Source: Methylobacterium platani (GTDB taxonomy: Bacteria > Pseudomonadota > Alphaproteobacteria > Rhizobiales > Beijerinckiaceae). From it: a stretch of 64,000 nt of DNA. Shown here piece by piece: positions 24,662-33,239 of this stretch. Each line of letters opens with the position of its first letter. Within the stretch, counting starts at the first letter, position 1. The translations under genes were made by a program, and so were the position numbers. The notes beneath the pieces are model-generated. The model was not told where the DNA came from, did no database searches, and was given only the letters and a program-made list of their open reading frames with translations. The DNA lies in contig NZ_LWHQ01000017.1 in the NCBI RefSeq assembly GCF_001653715.1, positions 19,490-83,489 on the forward strand, in the 5' to 3' direction.

Positions 24662-26038
24662 TCAGGGGAGCTGGCTCAGGGCTGCGGGCGGTGCCTCGTT
24701 CGGCCTGCGGGTATCGATCTGCTCCGCGATCGCCGCGACTGGCTGGTACAGGTCGAGGCGCTGATCGATCATGCCGTCGAGTCGGTTATAGACCTCGGCG
24801 ACCGTCAGGCTGCGCAGCTTCCGCCCCTCGCGACGGAAGAACAGGCTGCGATTGGCCTTCGCCGCCGCCCGGAACGATGCCTGGGCCGGCTGATGCGGCT
24901 TCTCGGCCGTCAATTCCATGAACTTACCGGCGCTCGCGGCCCCCAGGAAATGCGCGAAGTAGCATTCCGTGGTCGTCAGGTCGCGCCCGAGGCGCTGCTC
25001 GACCCGCGAGCGGTCGCGCTTCATCATCTCGCCGGCCATCAGGCTCGCCGCGTAGGGGTCGCGGCGCAGGGCCAGCACCCGGCGCCGGTCGGCGTCCTTC
25101 AGCACCACCAGCGTCCCGCCCCGCTTCTCGATCAGGTCGGCCTCGGTCGCATATCCGTGCTTGGCGCCGAAGTTGCGCAGGAGTTCGAGCCAGGTGCCGG
25201 TGAGGAACTGGAACAGCCCCTCGGCAGTCGAGGTGCCGGCGCGGACGCTCGGCTGGAAGCTCGATTCCTTGTCGGCGAGCGCCATCAGGTAGACCGGATC
25301 GACCTCGGTCTCGCGGGCGGCCCGCACGATGGTCTCGACCAGCGCCCGCGGCACCTTCTTGTCGCCGAACACCACCCGGCCGTCCTCGGTCTCCTCCGGC
25401 AGGGCGGTCACCTCGGGCAAGGAGATCTCGGGCAGGGAGATCTCGGGGGCGGGAGAGGCCGCCCGGGGCAGGGAGGCGTCCTGGGCCAGAGAAGCCTCTT
25501 GAACCACGGAGGCGTCCTGGGCCGCGGAGCCGGTCTGGGCCAGCGACATCTCCGGCGACAGGGACGCCTCCCGGGTCGACGGCGCATCGGCGCGGGGCGC
25601 GTCGTCGCCCGGAATCACCGCCTCCGGCGCCGTGCTCGCCGGCACCGTGTCCTGCACGTCCTGGCGCAGGCGCTCGAGGTCCTGCCGGATCAGCGCAGAG
25701 GTGCTCGGAGTCTCCTCGACGAGGGCCGGGCCCGGCCAGTCCGGCATCAGGCCGCGGGACGCGGCGGGCGGACGGGGGGCGGAGAAGTCGATCCGGTCAT
25801 GCGCCTCGGCCGCCGGGGCCACGGCGTCCTGCGGCAGGCAGGCCGCGAAGGCGACGCCGACCGCGAGCGCCGCGGCGGTCTTGCGGGCGAGCGAGGCCGC
25901 CAGGGACACCGTGTGGCTGCGCGCTCTCGAATGATGGCCTTCGCGGGCGGTCAGCCAGCGGATGGTATCGGTGCCCGCCTCGGGCACGAGTCGGCCAGCG
26001 TCGTCGGCGCAGGGCGCCGGCTCCGGGTGAACCCCCAT
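24662..26038 (-). CDS. Lytic-transglycosylase-like (SLT) protein with long disordered linker
   Basis: The product has 458 residues. A hydrophobic segment near residue 50 (AASLARKTAAALAVGVAFAA) is a signal peptide or anchor, placing the rest in the periplasm. Residues about 90-245 are low-complexity, built on repeated units such as EASL, AQDASL and EISLPEISLPEV. The C-terminal 200 residues are an SLT-type domain with the catalytic Glu in YLMALADKESSFQPSVRAG (in part), AEGLFQFLTGTWLELLRNFG and YFAHFLGAASAGKFM. It would cleave peptidoglycan glycan strands. Start ATG 26038 is the first plausible one downstream of an Arg/Pro-rich open stretch; a GTG just before the hydrophobic segment is possible. 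Confidence 0.75.
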   Translation of the reverse strand: MGVHPEPAPCADDAGRLVPEAGTDTIRWLTAREGHHSRARSHTVSLAASLARKTAAALAVGVAFAACLPQDAVAPAAEAHDRIDFSAPRPPAASRGLMPDWPGPALVEETPSTSALIRQDLERLRQDVQDTVPASTAPEAVIPGDDAPRADAPSTREASLSPEMSLAQTGSAAQDASVVQEASLAQDASLPRAASPAPEISLPEISLPEVTALPEETEDGRVVFGDKKVPRALVETIVRAARETEVDPVYLMALADKESSFQPSVRAGTSTAEGLFQFLTGTWLELLRNFGAKHGYATEADLIEKRGGTLVVLKDADRRRVLALRRDPYAASLMAGEMMKRDRSRVEQRLGRDLTTTECYFAHFLGAASAGKFMELTAEKPHQPAQASFRAAAKANRSLFFRREGRKLRSLTVAEVYNRLDGMIDQRLDLYQPVAAIAEQIDTRRPNEAPPAALSQLP

Positions 26039-26368
26039 CTCCAACCTTTTGTCCTTGGCGCGGAACCGGTCCTGTCGGGGCCGCGCCGTTGCTTCGCTCG
26101 TCCGCACCTCTGGCCGCCGGGTGTGTCCATAATGGGACGAGGCCGGGGCAGGCCCGGCGGCGATTTTGCGGCGCGGCCTCCGGCGGGGGGCGGGGCCCAG
26201 CGCTGTCAGAGCCTCAGGGAGCGACCGGCGGCGCGCGAAAAAATCGTGCACCCTTCGGGAACCAAAGACTCCGCCGGGCATTTCCAGTCGCCACGCGGAA
26301 GTAGAGCGAACGATTGCTCCAGCGCCCCTTCCGGGGTCCGCGGGTCTGAAAGAGGACAATCCCTACCG
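26039..26368. other. Divergent intergenic region between the SLT gene and the inositol cluster
   Basis: These 330 bp separate two genes read away from each other and must hold promoters for both. Several G/C-rich inverted stretches are present around 26140-26210, but I cannot place a convincing -35/-10 pair. AGAGGA at 26351-26356 is a distant SD for the ATG at 26369. No gene is seen. Confidence 0.4.
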
Positions 26369-27559
26369 ATGAGCATGCAGCCCGGTCGGCGCGTCGGCGT
26401 CGCTTTCGTCGGGATGGGTGGGGCTGTCGCCACCACTGCCATCGCCGGCATCGAGATGATCAAGTCCGGTTCGAATCGTCTCGATGGTCTGCCCCTTGCG
26501 GGCCATGCCGTGGCCGGGATGGTCGGTTACAAGGATCTGGTCTTCGGCGGGTGGGACCTCAATGGCGACGATCTCGGCGCCGCGGCGGCCGGTCACGGCG
26601 TCCTCACCCGGCAGGACATCGAGAACGGCGCCCAGGTGCTCAACGGCATGAAGCCGTGGCCGGCGGTCGGCAGCGCCAAGTTCTGCAAGAACATCGACGG
26701 CGGCAACCGCATCGTCGCCAAGGACCACCGCGAGGCGGTCGACTGCATCGCCGGCGACCTTAAGCGCTTCCGCGAGGAATCGGGCGTCGACGACGTGGTG
26801 GTGGTCAACCTCGCCTCGACCGAGCGCTGGCCCGACCTCGACGACCCGACGCTGAACTCGGCGGCCGCCTTCGAGCGCGGCCTCGATTCGAGCGACGAGG
26901 CGATCAGCCCGGCGATGCTCTACGCCTACGCGGCGATCAAGAACGGCATCCCCTACGCCAACTTCACGCCGTCGGTCGCCGCCGACGTGCCGGCGCTGGT
27001 CGATCTCGCCAAGCAGATGAACGTCCCGGTCGCCGGCAAGGACGGCAAGACCGGCCAGACGATGATGAAGACGGTGCTGGCCCCGGCGCTCAAGTCGCGG
27101 GCGCTGCACGTCGACGGCTGGTTCTCGACCAACATCCTCGGCAACCGCGACGGCCTCGCCCTCAACGACAAGGACTCGCTCCAGTCCAAGCTCAACACCA
27201 AGGGTACGGTGCTGGATTCGATCCTCGGCTACCCGGTCGAGGATCACCTGGTCCACATCCACTACTATCGCCCGCGCGGCGACGACAAGGAAGCCTGGGA
27301 CAACATCGACGTCACCGGTTTCCTCGGCCAGCGGATGCAGATCAAGATCAACTTCCTGTGCAAGGACTCGATCCTGGCCGCCCCGCTGGTGATCGAGATC
27401 GCCCGCGTCCTCGACCTCGCCAAGAAGCGCGGCGACGGCGGCGTGCAGGAGCAGCTGTCGCTGTTCTTCAAGGCGCCGATGGTCAAGAACGGCCACGGCC
27501 CCGAGCACGCCTTCGGCGCGCAGGAGCGCATGCTGCTCGACTGGCTCGGCGTCCACTAG
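26369..27559 (+). CDS. ino1: Inositol-3-phosphate synthase (MIPS)
   Basis: It converts glucose-6-phosphate to 1L-myo-inositol 3-phosphate with NAD+ as a recycled cofactor, in the cytoplasm. The 396 residues begin with the NAD-binding glycine motif VGVAFVGMGGAVATTAIAG and show family stretches VVVVNLASTERWPDL, SPAMLYAYAAIKNGIPYANFTPS, the catalytic-lysine region VAGKDGKTGQTMMKTVLAP, DGWFSTNILGNRDGLAL and LGQRMQIKINFLCKDSILAAP (in part). The start is ATG 26369. It opens a run of eight or nine same-strand genes with very small gaps, suggesting that the inositol phosphate is the starter unit of a dedicated pathway. Proteobacteria rarely need this enzyme for housekeeping. Confidence 0.93.
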   Translation: MSMQPGRRVGVAFVGMGGAVATTAIAGIEMIKSGSNRLDGLPLAGHAVAGMVGYKDLVFGGWDLNGDDLGAAAAGHGVLTRQDIENGAQVLNGMKPWPAVGSAKFCKNIDGGNRIVAKDHREAVDCIAGDLKRFREESGVDDVVVVNLASTERWPDLDDPTLNSAAAFERGLDSSDEAISPAMLYAYAAIKNGIPYANFTPSVAADVPALVDLAKQMNVPVAGKDGKTGQTMMKTVLAPALKSRALHVDGWFSTNILGNRDGLALNDKDSLQSKLNTKGTVLDSILGYPVEDHLVHIHYYRPRGDDKEAWDNIDVTGFLGQRMQIKINFLCKDSILAAPLVIEIARVLDLAKKRGDGGVQEQLSLFFKAPMVKNGHGPEHAFGAQERMLLDWLGVH

Positions 27560-27561
27560 GA

Positions 27562-28488
27562 ATGGCCGCCAACCACGACGCGGCTGGCGGGGCTCACGCC
27601 CCGCTCGCCCTGCGCGAGCTTCTCGTGGAGCTCAACGACATCAAGCGCGTCCGATCCGCCGGGCGCGACGGCTCGATCGCCGAGCGGCTCTTCCTCCAGG
27701 CCTGGGCGGCGCTGGCCGGCGGCGCCGATCCGGCGGACCTCGCCCTCGACATCACCGCCAAGGCGCTCGCGGCCTCCCGCCTCGGCGACCTCGACGCGGC
27801 GTTCCTCGCCGTGGCCGGCCTCTCCGCGGATCAGGCCTCCGCCGTGCTGGTGCGGGGCTTCGACGAGGTCGCCGGCCCGCTCGACCCGGCCCTCGCCGAC
27901 CGCCTGCGCGCCCGCCTCGCCGCGCCGCGGGAGTGGACACCCGGTCCGCTGCCGCACTTCGCGCGGCTCCAGGCCGACCAGCCCCGGGCCGGCGTCACCT
28001 GCCCGGGCAAGCCGCGCATCCTGCTCGAGCCGCCCGAGAACCATGCCGAGCACTGCCTGACCGTCGCGGTCTACGGCGTGGCGCTCAGCCCGTTCTACGG
28101 TGCCGACCCGACCACGGTCTTCGTCGCGGCCCTCGCCCACCACCTGCACAACGCCCTGATGCCGGATGCCGGCTTCACCGGCGAGATCCTGCTCGGCGAC
28201 CACCTCGATGCGGTGATCGCGACCTTGAGCGAGCGGGCCCTGTCGGAGCTGGACGCGCCGCTGCGGGACGTGGTCGCCGCCTCGCGCAAGATCCTGGCGG
28301 ACGATCGCACGGCGGAGGGCCGGGCCTTCCACGCGGCCGACGTGATCGACCGGGTGCTGCAGATCGCCCAGCACCTGCGGGCCGCCTCGCTCACCATGGA
28401 TACGGTGCTCGGCGAGATGGCGCTCGTCCATGACGGCCCGGTGAAGGGCTTCCACGATCGGGTGCTCGCCGACATGCGGCTGCCGTGA
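27562..28488 (+). CDS. HD-like metal-dependent phosphohydrolase family protein (tentative)
   Basis: The product is 308 residues, soluble and mostly helical. The middle carries NHAEHCLTVAVYGVALSPFY then FVAALAHHLHNALMPDAGF, which resembles the H...HD...D metal-site pattern of HD-domain hydrolases, though with HH in place of the canonical HD pair; DVIDRVLQIAQHLRAASL follows. The N-terminal third (LRELLVELNDIKRVRSAGRDGS) is unassigned. If an HD enzyme, it could dephosphorylate an inositol phosphate or sugar-inositol phosphate. It begins 2 bp after the ino1 stop and is certainly cotranscribed. The exact function is unknown. Confidence 0.5.
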   Translation: MAANHDAAGGAHAPLALRELLVELNDIKRVRSAGRDGSIAERLFLQAWAALAGGADPADLALDITAKALAASRLGDLDAAFLAVAGLSADQASAVLVRGFDEVAGPLDPALADRLRARLAAPREWTPGPLPHFARLQADQPRAGVTCPGKPRILLEPPENHAEHCLTVAVYGVALSPFYGADPTTVFVAALAHHLHNALMPDAGFTGEILLGDHLDAVIATLSERALSELDAPLRDVVAASRKILADDRTAEGRAFHAADVIDRVLQIAQHLRAASLTMDTVLGEMALVHDGPVKGFHDRVLADMRLP

Positions 28489-28496
28489 CGAGGGCG

Positions 28497-28560
28497 GCGG
28501 ACGCCCTTTCGGGTCCCTCGGGGGATCCGTTCGGGAGTCCGCCCGTCCTTGGGCGTCCGC
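28497..28560. other. Long-range hairpin between cluster genes
   Basis: GCGGACGCCC (28497-28506) is the exact reverse complement of GGGCGTCCGC (28551-28560), enclosing a 44-nt loop. It lies in the 133-bp gap between the HD-like and methyltransferase genes, the widest gap inside the first seven genes of the inositol cluster. It could attenuate or stabilise the message. Confidence 0.4.
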
Positions 28561-28621
28561 GCCCGCGCTCTATCTCACGTCAGAGCCTGCTGCAGGGCGG
28601 GCGCCGCGAGGAAACGCATCC

Positions 28622-29794
28622 GTGATCCCGTTCGGGCTCCTCTCGCCGGTGACCGGCGAGGCGCTGCACCACGATACGCCCCATTCCCTGCGCGAGGGCA
28701 AGCGCGGCCCGCGCTGGCCGGTGGTCGACGGCATTCCCTACCTGCGGGTCGGGCGCGACGGCCTGATCGGCGAGGTGCTCGGCCATCTCGACAAGGGCGC
28801 GCCGGGCCACGCCCTCGAAGTGCTGCTGGCCGACCAGGACGATTGGTGGACCGGGCCGAGGGCCGATCCCGCGACCCTGCGCGACCTCGTGCGCGAGATG
28901 AAGTACGTCTCGCTGCGCGAGGCCTGCGCCCGCCTCGGCTGGGGCCGGGTCGGCGACTACTTCGTCAACCGCTGGACCGACCCGACCTATCTCGCCGGCC
29001 TCGCCCTGCTGGAGGCGCACTGGAACAAGCCCTCTTGCGCCTTCGAGCTCGCCTGCGGCATCGGCCATTACCTGCGCGAGCTGCAGGGGCGGGGCGTGCG
29101 GGTCTCGGGCGGCGACGTGGTCTTCGCCAAGCTCTGGGTCGCCCGCCACTGGGTCGCCGGGCAGCGGCCGCAGCTCGTCTGCTTCGACGCCGCCTCGCCG
29201 CACTGGCCGATCGACCAGGCGCCCGTCGACCTCGTGATGTGCCACGACGCCTTCTACTTCCTGCCCGAGAAGGCCCGGATCCTCGAAGCCCTGCGCAAGA
29301 CCGCCGGCGAGGAGGGATGGCTGGCGCTCAGCCACGTCCACAACAGCGCCCGGCCGGGCTTCTCCGCCGGGCACGCGGTCTCGGGAACCGAGATCGAGGA
29401 GCTGTTTCCCGACGGCCTCGTCTACGACGACGACGAGCTGACCCGGGCGCTGGTCGAGGCCCGCGCGCCGGTGCCGGCCGCGCCGGCCGCCCTCGACCAC
29501 GTCGAGGCCTTCTCGGTCGTCTGCGGCCCCGGCATGCGCCCGGCGCCCCGGCCCCTGGTCGATGGCCTGACCCTGCCGCGGGAGGGGGCGCACTTACGCC
29601 TCAACCCGCTCTACGCGCCCGATCCGGCGGGGGGCACCACCATCGCCTGGCCGTCCGAGCGCTACCGCGACGAATACGCGCCGCGTGCCACCTACCCGCT
29701 GCACTCCGAGGGACCCGAGACCCTGGAGATGACGCCCGACACCCTCGACCGCGCCCGCATCCGCGAGTTCGTCGACCTGCCGGAGCGGTGGTGA
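28622..29794 (+). CDS. Class I SAM-dependent methyltransferase-like protein
   Basis: The product is 390 residues and starts at GTG 28622. The first 60 residues look like a Trm112/zinc-ribbon-like leader without the cysteines (LLSPVTGEALHHDTPHSL, WPVVDGIPYLRVG). A Rossmann methyltransferase core follows, with motif I as FELACGIGHYLRELQGRGV, then GGDVVFAKLWVARHW, and the motif IV region VDLVMCHDAFYFLPEKARIL. The C-terminal 110 residues are a separate, unassigned domain. The substrate is presumably the pathway intermediate. Its stop overlaps the next ATG (TGATG), showing translational coupling. Confidence 0.75.
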   Translation: MIPFGLLSPVTGEALHHDTPHSLREGKRGPRWPVVDGIPYLRVGRDGLIGEVLGHLDKGAPGHALEVLLADQDDWWTGPRADPATLRDLVREMKYVSLREACARLGWGRVGDYFVNRWTDPTYLAGLALLEAHWNKPSCAFELACGIGHYLRELQGRGVRVSGGDVVFAKLWVARHWVAGQRPQLVCFDAASPHWPIDQAPVDLVMCHDAFYFLPEKARILEALRKTAGEEGWLALSHVHNSARPGFSAGHAVSGTEIEELFPDGLVYDDDELTRALVEARAPVPAAPAALDHVEAFSVVCGPGMRPAPRPLVDGLTLPREGAHLRLNPLYAPDPAGGTTIAWPSERYRDEYAPRATYPLHSEGPETLEMTPDTLDRARIREFVDLPERW

Positions 29795-30837
29795 TGCCGG
29801 ATTCGATCGGCTGGGGCATCGTCGGGTTCGGCTGGGTCGCCCGGGACTTCATGGCGCCGGCGATCCGGGAGGCCGGTCACCGCCTCGTGGCGGTCTGCGA
29901 TCCGGGGGCCGAGGCGCGGGCCGCCGCCGCTGCGCTCGGCGCGCGGGGTCACGCCGACCTCGCCGGGCTCATCGCCGAGCAGGCGGTCGAGGCGGTCTAC
30001 GTCGCCACCCCCAACCATCTCCATCGCGGCGCCGTCGAGGCGCTGGCGGAATCCGGCAAGGCGATCCTGTGCGAGAAGCCGATGGCGGCCGCGCTCCCCG
30101 ACGCCGAGGCGATGGCGGCGTCGGTGGCCCGGACCGGCATCCTCTACGGCACCGCCTTCGACCAGCGCCACCACCCGGCCCACAAGCTCCTGCGCGACGA
30201 GATCCGCGCCGGCCGGGTCGGCACCGTCACGGCGGTCCGGATCGTCTATGCCTGCTGGCTCGACCGGGGCTGGACGGCGATTCCCGGGCAGGCCAACTGG
30301 CGCATCGATGAGGCCCAGGCCGGCGGCGGGGCCTTGATGGACCTCGCCCCCCACGGCCTCGACCTGACCGACTTCCTCCTCGACGAACCGATCCTCGACG
30401 TCACGGCGCTGACCCAGGCCCGCGCCCAGGATTACGCCGTCGACGACGGCGCGCTGGTGATCGGCCGGACCGGTTCGGGCGTGCTGGCGAGCCTGCACGT
30501 CGCCTATAACTGCCCCGACGCGCTGCCGCGGCGGCGTCTCGAGATCGCCGGCACCCGGGGCCTGCTCGTCGCGACCGACACGATGGGCCAGGAGGCCGGC
30601 GGCCGCGTCACCTTCACGAGCGGCGCCACGGGCGAGAGCGTGCCGCTCCCCTTCGACGCGGCGGCCTCGCCGTTCCTGGAGCAGGTGCGGGCCTTCGGGC
30701 GCAGCGTCCGCGATCCGGCCGGGCGCGACGCCTGGTCGGCCGCGCGCGACCTCCACACGATGCGCCTCCTCGCCCGCGCCTACGCCGCCTCGCCCTCGCA
30801 TCTGCCCGCCCGATCCCCCGTCATGCCGGCCGCCTGA
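29794..30837 (+). CDS. Gfo/Idh/MocA family NAD(P)-dependent oxidoreductase
   Basis: The product is 347 residues. The N-terminal Rossmann domain starts at once (IGWGIVGFGWVARDFMAPAI) with VCDPG after it, then VYVATPNHLHRGAVEAL and the family signature ILCEKPMAA containing the catalytic-site lysine. The C-terminal domain includes ANWRIDEAQAGGGALMDLAPHGLDL (in part), with the family's GGGALMDxxxHxxD pattern. Members oxidise or reduce sugar or inositol hydroxyls (inositol dehydrogenase is one), so a role on the inositol or sugar ring is reasonable. It overlaps the methyltransferase gene and precedes the ycaO gene by 24 bp. Confidence 0.9.
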   Translation: MPDSIGWGIVGFGWVARDFMAPAIREAGHRLVAVCDPGAEARAAAAALGARGHADLAGLIAEQAVEAVYVATPNHLHRGAVEALAESGKAILCEKPMAAALPDAEAMAASVARTGILYGTAFDQRHHPAHKLLRDEIRAGRVGTVTAVRIVYACWLDRGWTAIPGQANWRIDEAQAGGGALMDLAPHGLDLTDFLLDEPILDVTALTQARAQDYAVDDGALVIGRTGSGVLASLHVAYNCPDALPRRRLEIAGTRGLLVATDTMGQEAGGRVTFTSGATGESVPLPFDAAASPFLEQVRAFGRSVRDPAGRDAWSAARDLHTMRLLARAYAASPSHLPARSPVMPAA

Positions 30838-30861
30838 GGCCCGCGGAGAAGTTTCCTCATC

Positions 30862-32418
30862 GTGGACAAACCCACCGCCCCCCGCCCGTATTCCTACGGC
30901 CAGAAACGCATCGTCGAGGGCCTCCCCGGGCGCCTGCCGGACGCGGTCCGCGCCTATCTCGACGTGCTGCCCCCGGGAAGGATCGTCGGCTTCCCGCTCG
31001 CGCCCCTCGACCGCACCGGGGTGCCGTGCTGGTTCGTGTCGCTGTTCCTCGACGATCCCTACTTCGTCGGCGCGATGCCGAGCGGCATCGGCTACGGCGC
31101 CACCGACGACGAGGCGATCATCGGCTCGGTGGCGGAGATCGCCGAGAACCTGATGCCGAGCCTGGCGCTGATCCCGCGCAAGAAGGAGCGCGGCAGCTAC
31201 CACGACCTCGTGCGGGTGTTCGGTGCGAATTCGGTCGCCGATCCGCTCACCCTCGGCCTGCCGGCGGGAAGCCCGGTCGACCGCGACACCGTGCTCGAAT
31301 GGACCGGCACCGTGCGGGCGCGCACCGGAGAGACGGTGCTGATGCCGCTCGACCTCGCGGCGACCGACTATTTCGAGCTGTCGCCGCGCTACCAGCCCTT
31401 CACCAACCTGATCACCAACGGGCTCGGCGCCGGGCCGGACGTCGAGTTCGCCCTCGGGCACGGGCTGCTCGAGCTGCTCCAGCGCGACGGCAACGGCCTC
31501 CTGTTCCGCGCCCTCGACCAGGGCGTGATGCTCGACACGTCGGAAGGCCTGGGGCCAGAGACGCGCGGCATGCTCGACCGGCTGGAGGCGTTGGGCATCC
31601 GCGCGATGCCGAAATTCGCCACCGACCAGTTCGGCTTCACCAACGTCTACTGCGTCGGCTACGACGTCGACCCCTCCCGCGCCCCGGCGCCGATCGCGCT
31701 CTCGGCCTGCGGCGAGGCCTGCGATCCCGACCGCGAGCGGGCCCTGCGCAAGGCGATCCTGGAATTCCAGGCGGCCAGGGTGCGCAAGACCTTCGGGCAC
31801 GGGCCGCTGGATCTCGCCCGCTCGATCACCCCGCCGGGCTACGTCGACGCCTTCATCGAGAAGGCGCTGCCGAGCCTCGACCTCGAGGAGGGGAGGGCGC
31901 TCGCCGCGATGCTCGACTGGATCGACAAGCCGGCCGAGACCCTGCGGGGCTTCCTCAGCCAGACGGTCTATTCCGAGCGCGCGACCAAGCGCTTCACCGA
32001 CCTGCCGACGCAACCCGCGCCCACCGGCCAGGACCGCGCCCGCATCGCCCGCGAGCGGCTGGAGGCCGAGGGCTTCGACGTGCTCTACGTCGACGCCTCG
32101 CCGCCGGGCGGCGGGGTGGGCATCGTCAAGGCGATCGTGCCGGGGCTCGAGGTCGAGACCATGAGCTACGCCCGCATCGGCGAGCGCAACACGCGCAAGC
32201 TCCTCGAGCGCGACCACCCGCTGATCCGCTTCGGTGAGGAGAGCGAGAGCCTGCGCCCGGTGCGCCTGACGCCCGAGGCCCTGGAGCGCTTCGGCGGCCA
32301 GCCGCTCTTCGACGTCGCGCTGGCGGAGACGATCGTCGGGCCGCTCTATCCGCTCTACCGCGAGCCGGAATCGCACCACGCGCCGTTCCGCCTCGAACGC
32401 CGGGGGAGGGCGGCATGA
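30862..32418 (+). CDS. YcaO-family ATP-dependent cyclodehydratase/thioamidation-type enzyme
   Basis: The product is 518 residues and starts at GTG 30862. The YcaO ATP-binding signature is visible: TNLITNGLGAGPDVEFALGH then GLLELLQRDGNG (the ...E....LLE..QRD pattern), and later EACDPDRERALRKAILEFQ with the second Glu/Gln set. YcaO enzymes activate an amide oxygen with ATP, making azolines, thioamides or amidines. The usual companions (E1-like Ocin-ThiF protein, TfuA, dehydrogenase, short precursor peptide) are absent, and the C-terminus lacks the Pro-rich tail of azoline synthetases. Its place among sugar/inositol genes suggests a small-molecule or unusual protein substrate. ATGA overlap with the next gene. 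Confidence 0.85.
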   Translation: MDKPTAPRPYSYGQKRIVEGLPGRLPDAVRAYLDVLPPGRIVGFPLAPLDRTGVPCWFVSLFLDDPYFVGAMPSGIGYGATDDEAIIGSVAEIAENLMPSLALIPRKKERGSYHDLVRVFGANSVADPLTLGLPAGSPVDRDTVLEWTGTVRARTGETVLMPLDLAATDYFELSPRYQPFTNLITNGLGAGPDVEFALGHGLLELLQRDGNGLLFRALDQGVMLDTSEGLGPETRGMLDRLEALGIRAMPKFATDQFGFTNVYCVGYDVDPSRAPAPIALSACGEACDPDRERALRKAILEFQAARVRKTFGHGPLDLARSITPPGYVDAFIEKALPSLDLEEGRALAAMLDWIDKPAETLRGFLSQTVYSERATKRFTDLPTQPAPTGQDRARIARERLEAEGFDVLYVDASPPGGGVGIVKAIVPGLEVETMSYARIGERNTRKLLERDHPLIRFGEESESLRPVRLTPEALERFGGQPLFDVALAETIVGPLYPLYREPESHHAPFRLERRGRAA

Positions 32419-33239
32419 GCCTGCGCTTCGCCTACAACACCAACGGGGCGGCCAATCACCGCCTCGACGACGCGCTCGATCTCGTCGCGGATGCCGGCTA
32501 CGACGGCGTCGCGCTGACCCTCGACATCCACCACCTCGACCCGTTCGCGGAAGGCTGGGCGCGGGAAGCCGAGCGGGTGCGCGGCCGGCTCTACGCCTTG
32601 GGCCTCGGCTCGGTGATCGAGACCGGGGCCCGCTTCCTCCTCGACCCGCGGGCCAAGCACGAGCCGACCCTGGTGACGGCGGATGCGGCGGGCCGCGCCC
32701 GCCGGGTCGCGTTCCTGCACCGGGCCGTCGACATCGCGGCGATCCTGGGCTCGGAGGCCGTGTCGTTCTGGGCCGGCGTGCCGAAGCCCGGCATCGATCC
32801 CGCCGAGGCGCGGGGCTGGCTGCGGGACGGCCTGGAGCAGGTCGTCGCCTACGCCGCCGAGCGCCGGGTGGTCGCCGCCCTCGAACCCGAGCCCGGCATG
32901 CTGGTCGAGACCCTGGACGACTACGCCGCCCTCGCCATCCCGGGCCTGCGGCTGGCTCTCGATACCGGCCACTGCCTGGTGACGCAGGAGCGCGAGCCCG
33001 CCGCGGCGGTTCGCGAGTTCGCCGAAAGCCTCGGCACCGTGGCGATCGAGGACATGGCGCGCGGCAGCCACGTCCACCTGCCCTTCGGCGAGGGCGACAT
33101 GGACGTGGCGGGCGTGCTCGACGCCCTCGACGCCATCGATTTCGACAGGCTCGTCTGCGTCGAGCTCTCCCGCGAGAGCCACCGGGCCGACCGGATGATC
33201 CCGGATTCGCTCCGCTACCTCAGGGAGTGCCGCCGATGA
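32415..33239 (+). CDS. Sugar phosphate isomerase/epimerase (xylose-isomerase-like TIM barrel)
   Basis: The product is 274 residues. Features of the AP-endonuclease-2/xylose-isomerase-like barrel are AYNTNGAANHRLDDALDLVADAGYDGV at the start (in part), EPEPGMLVETLDDY with a metal-binding Glu, LALDTGHCLV with Asp/His, and GSHVHLPFGEGDMDVAGVLDAL with the last His/Glu set. Members include EboE, IolE/IolI (inosose enzymes) and hydroxypyruvate isomerase. A role in rearranging an inosose or ketose intermediate fits the neighbours, but this is inference. It starts at ATG 32415 overlapping the ycaO stop and overlaps the GT4 start by 4 bp. Confidence 0.8.
   Translation: MSLRFAYNTNGAANHRLDDALDLVADAGYDGVALTLDIHHLDPFAEGWAREAERVRGRLYALGLGSVIETGARFLLDPRAKHEPTLVTADAAGRARRVAFLHRAVDIAAILGSEAVSFWAGVPKPGIDPAEARGWLRDGLEQVVAYAAERRVVAALEPEPGMLVETLDDYAALAIPGLRLALDTGHCLVTQEREPAAAVREFAESLGTVAIEDMARGSHVHLPFGEGDMDVAGVLDALDAIDFDRLVCVELSRESHRADRMIPDSLRYLRECRR

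Noticed and set aside
26369-33239. Calling the cluster an ebo (EboA-F) locus
   Set aside because: A sugar isomerase like EboE is present, but I see no UbiA-type prenyltransferase, TatD-type hydrolase or dehydroquinate-synthase-like gene.
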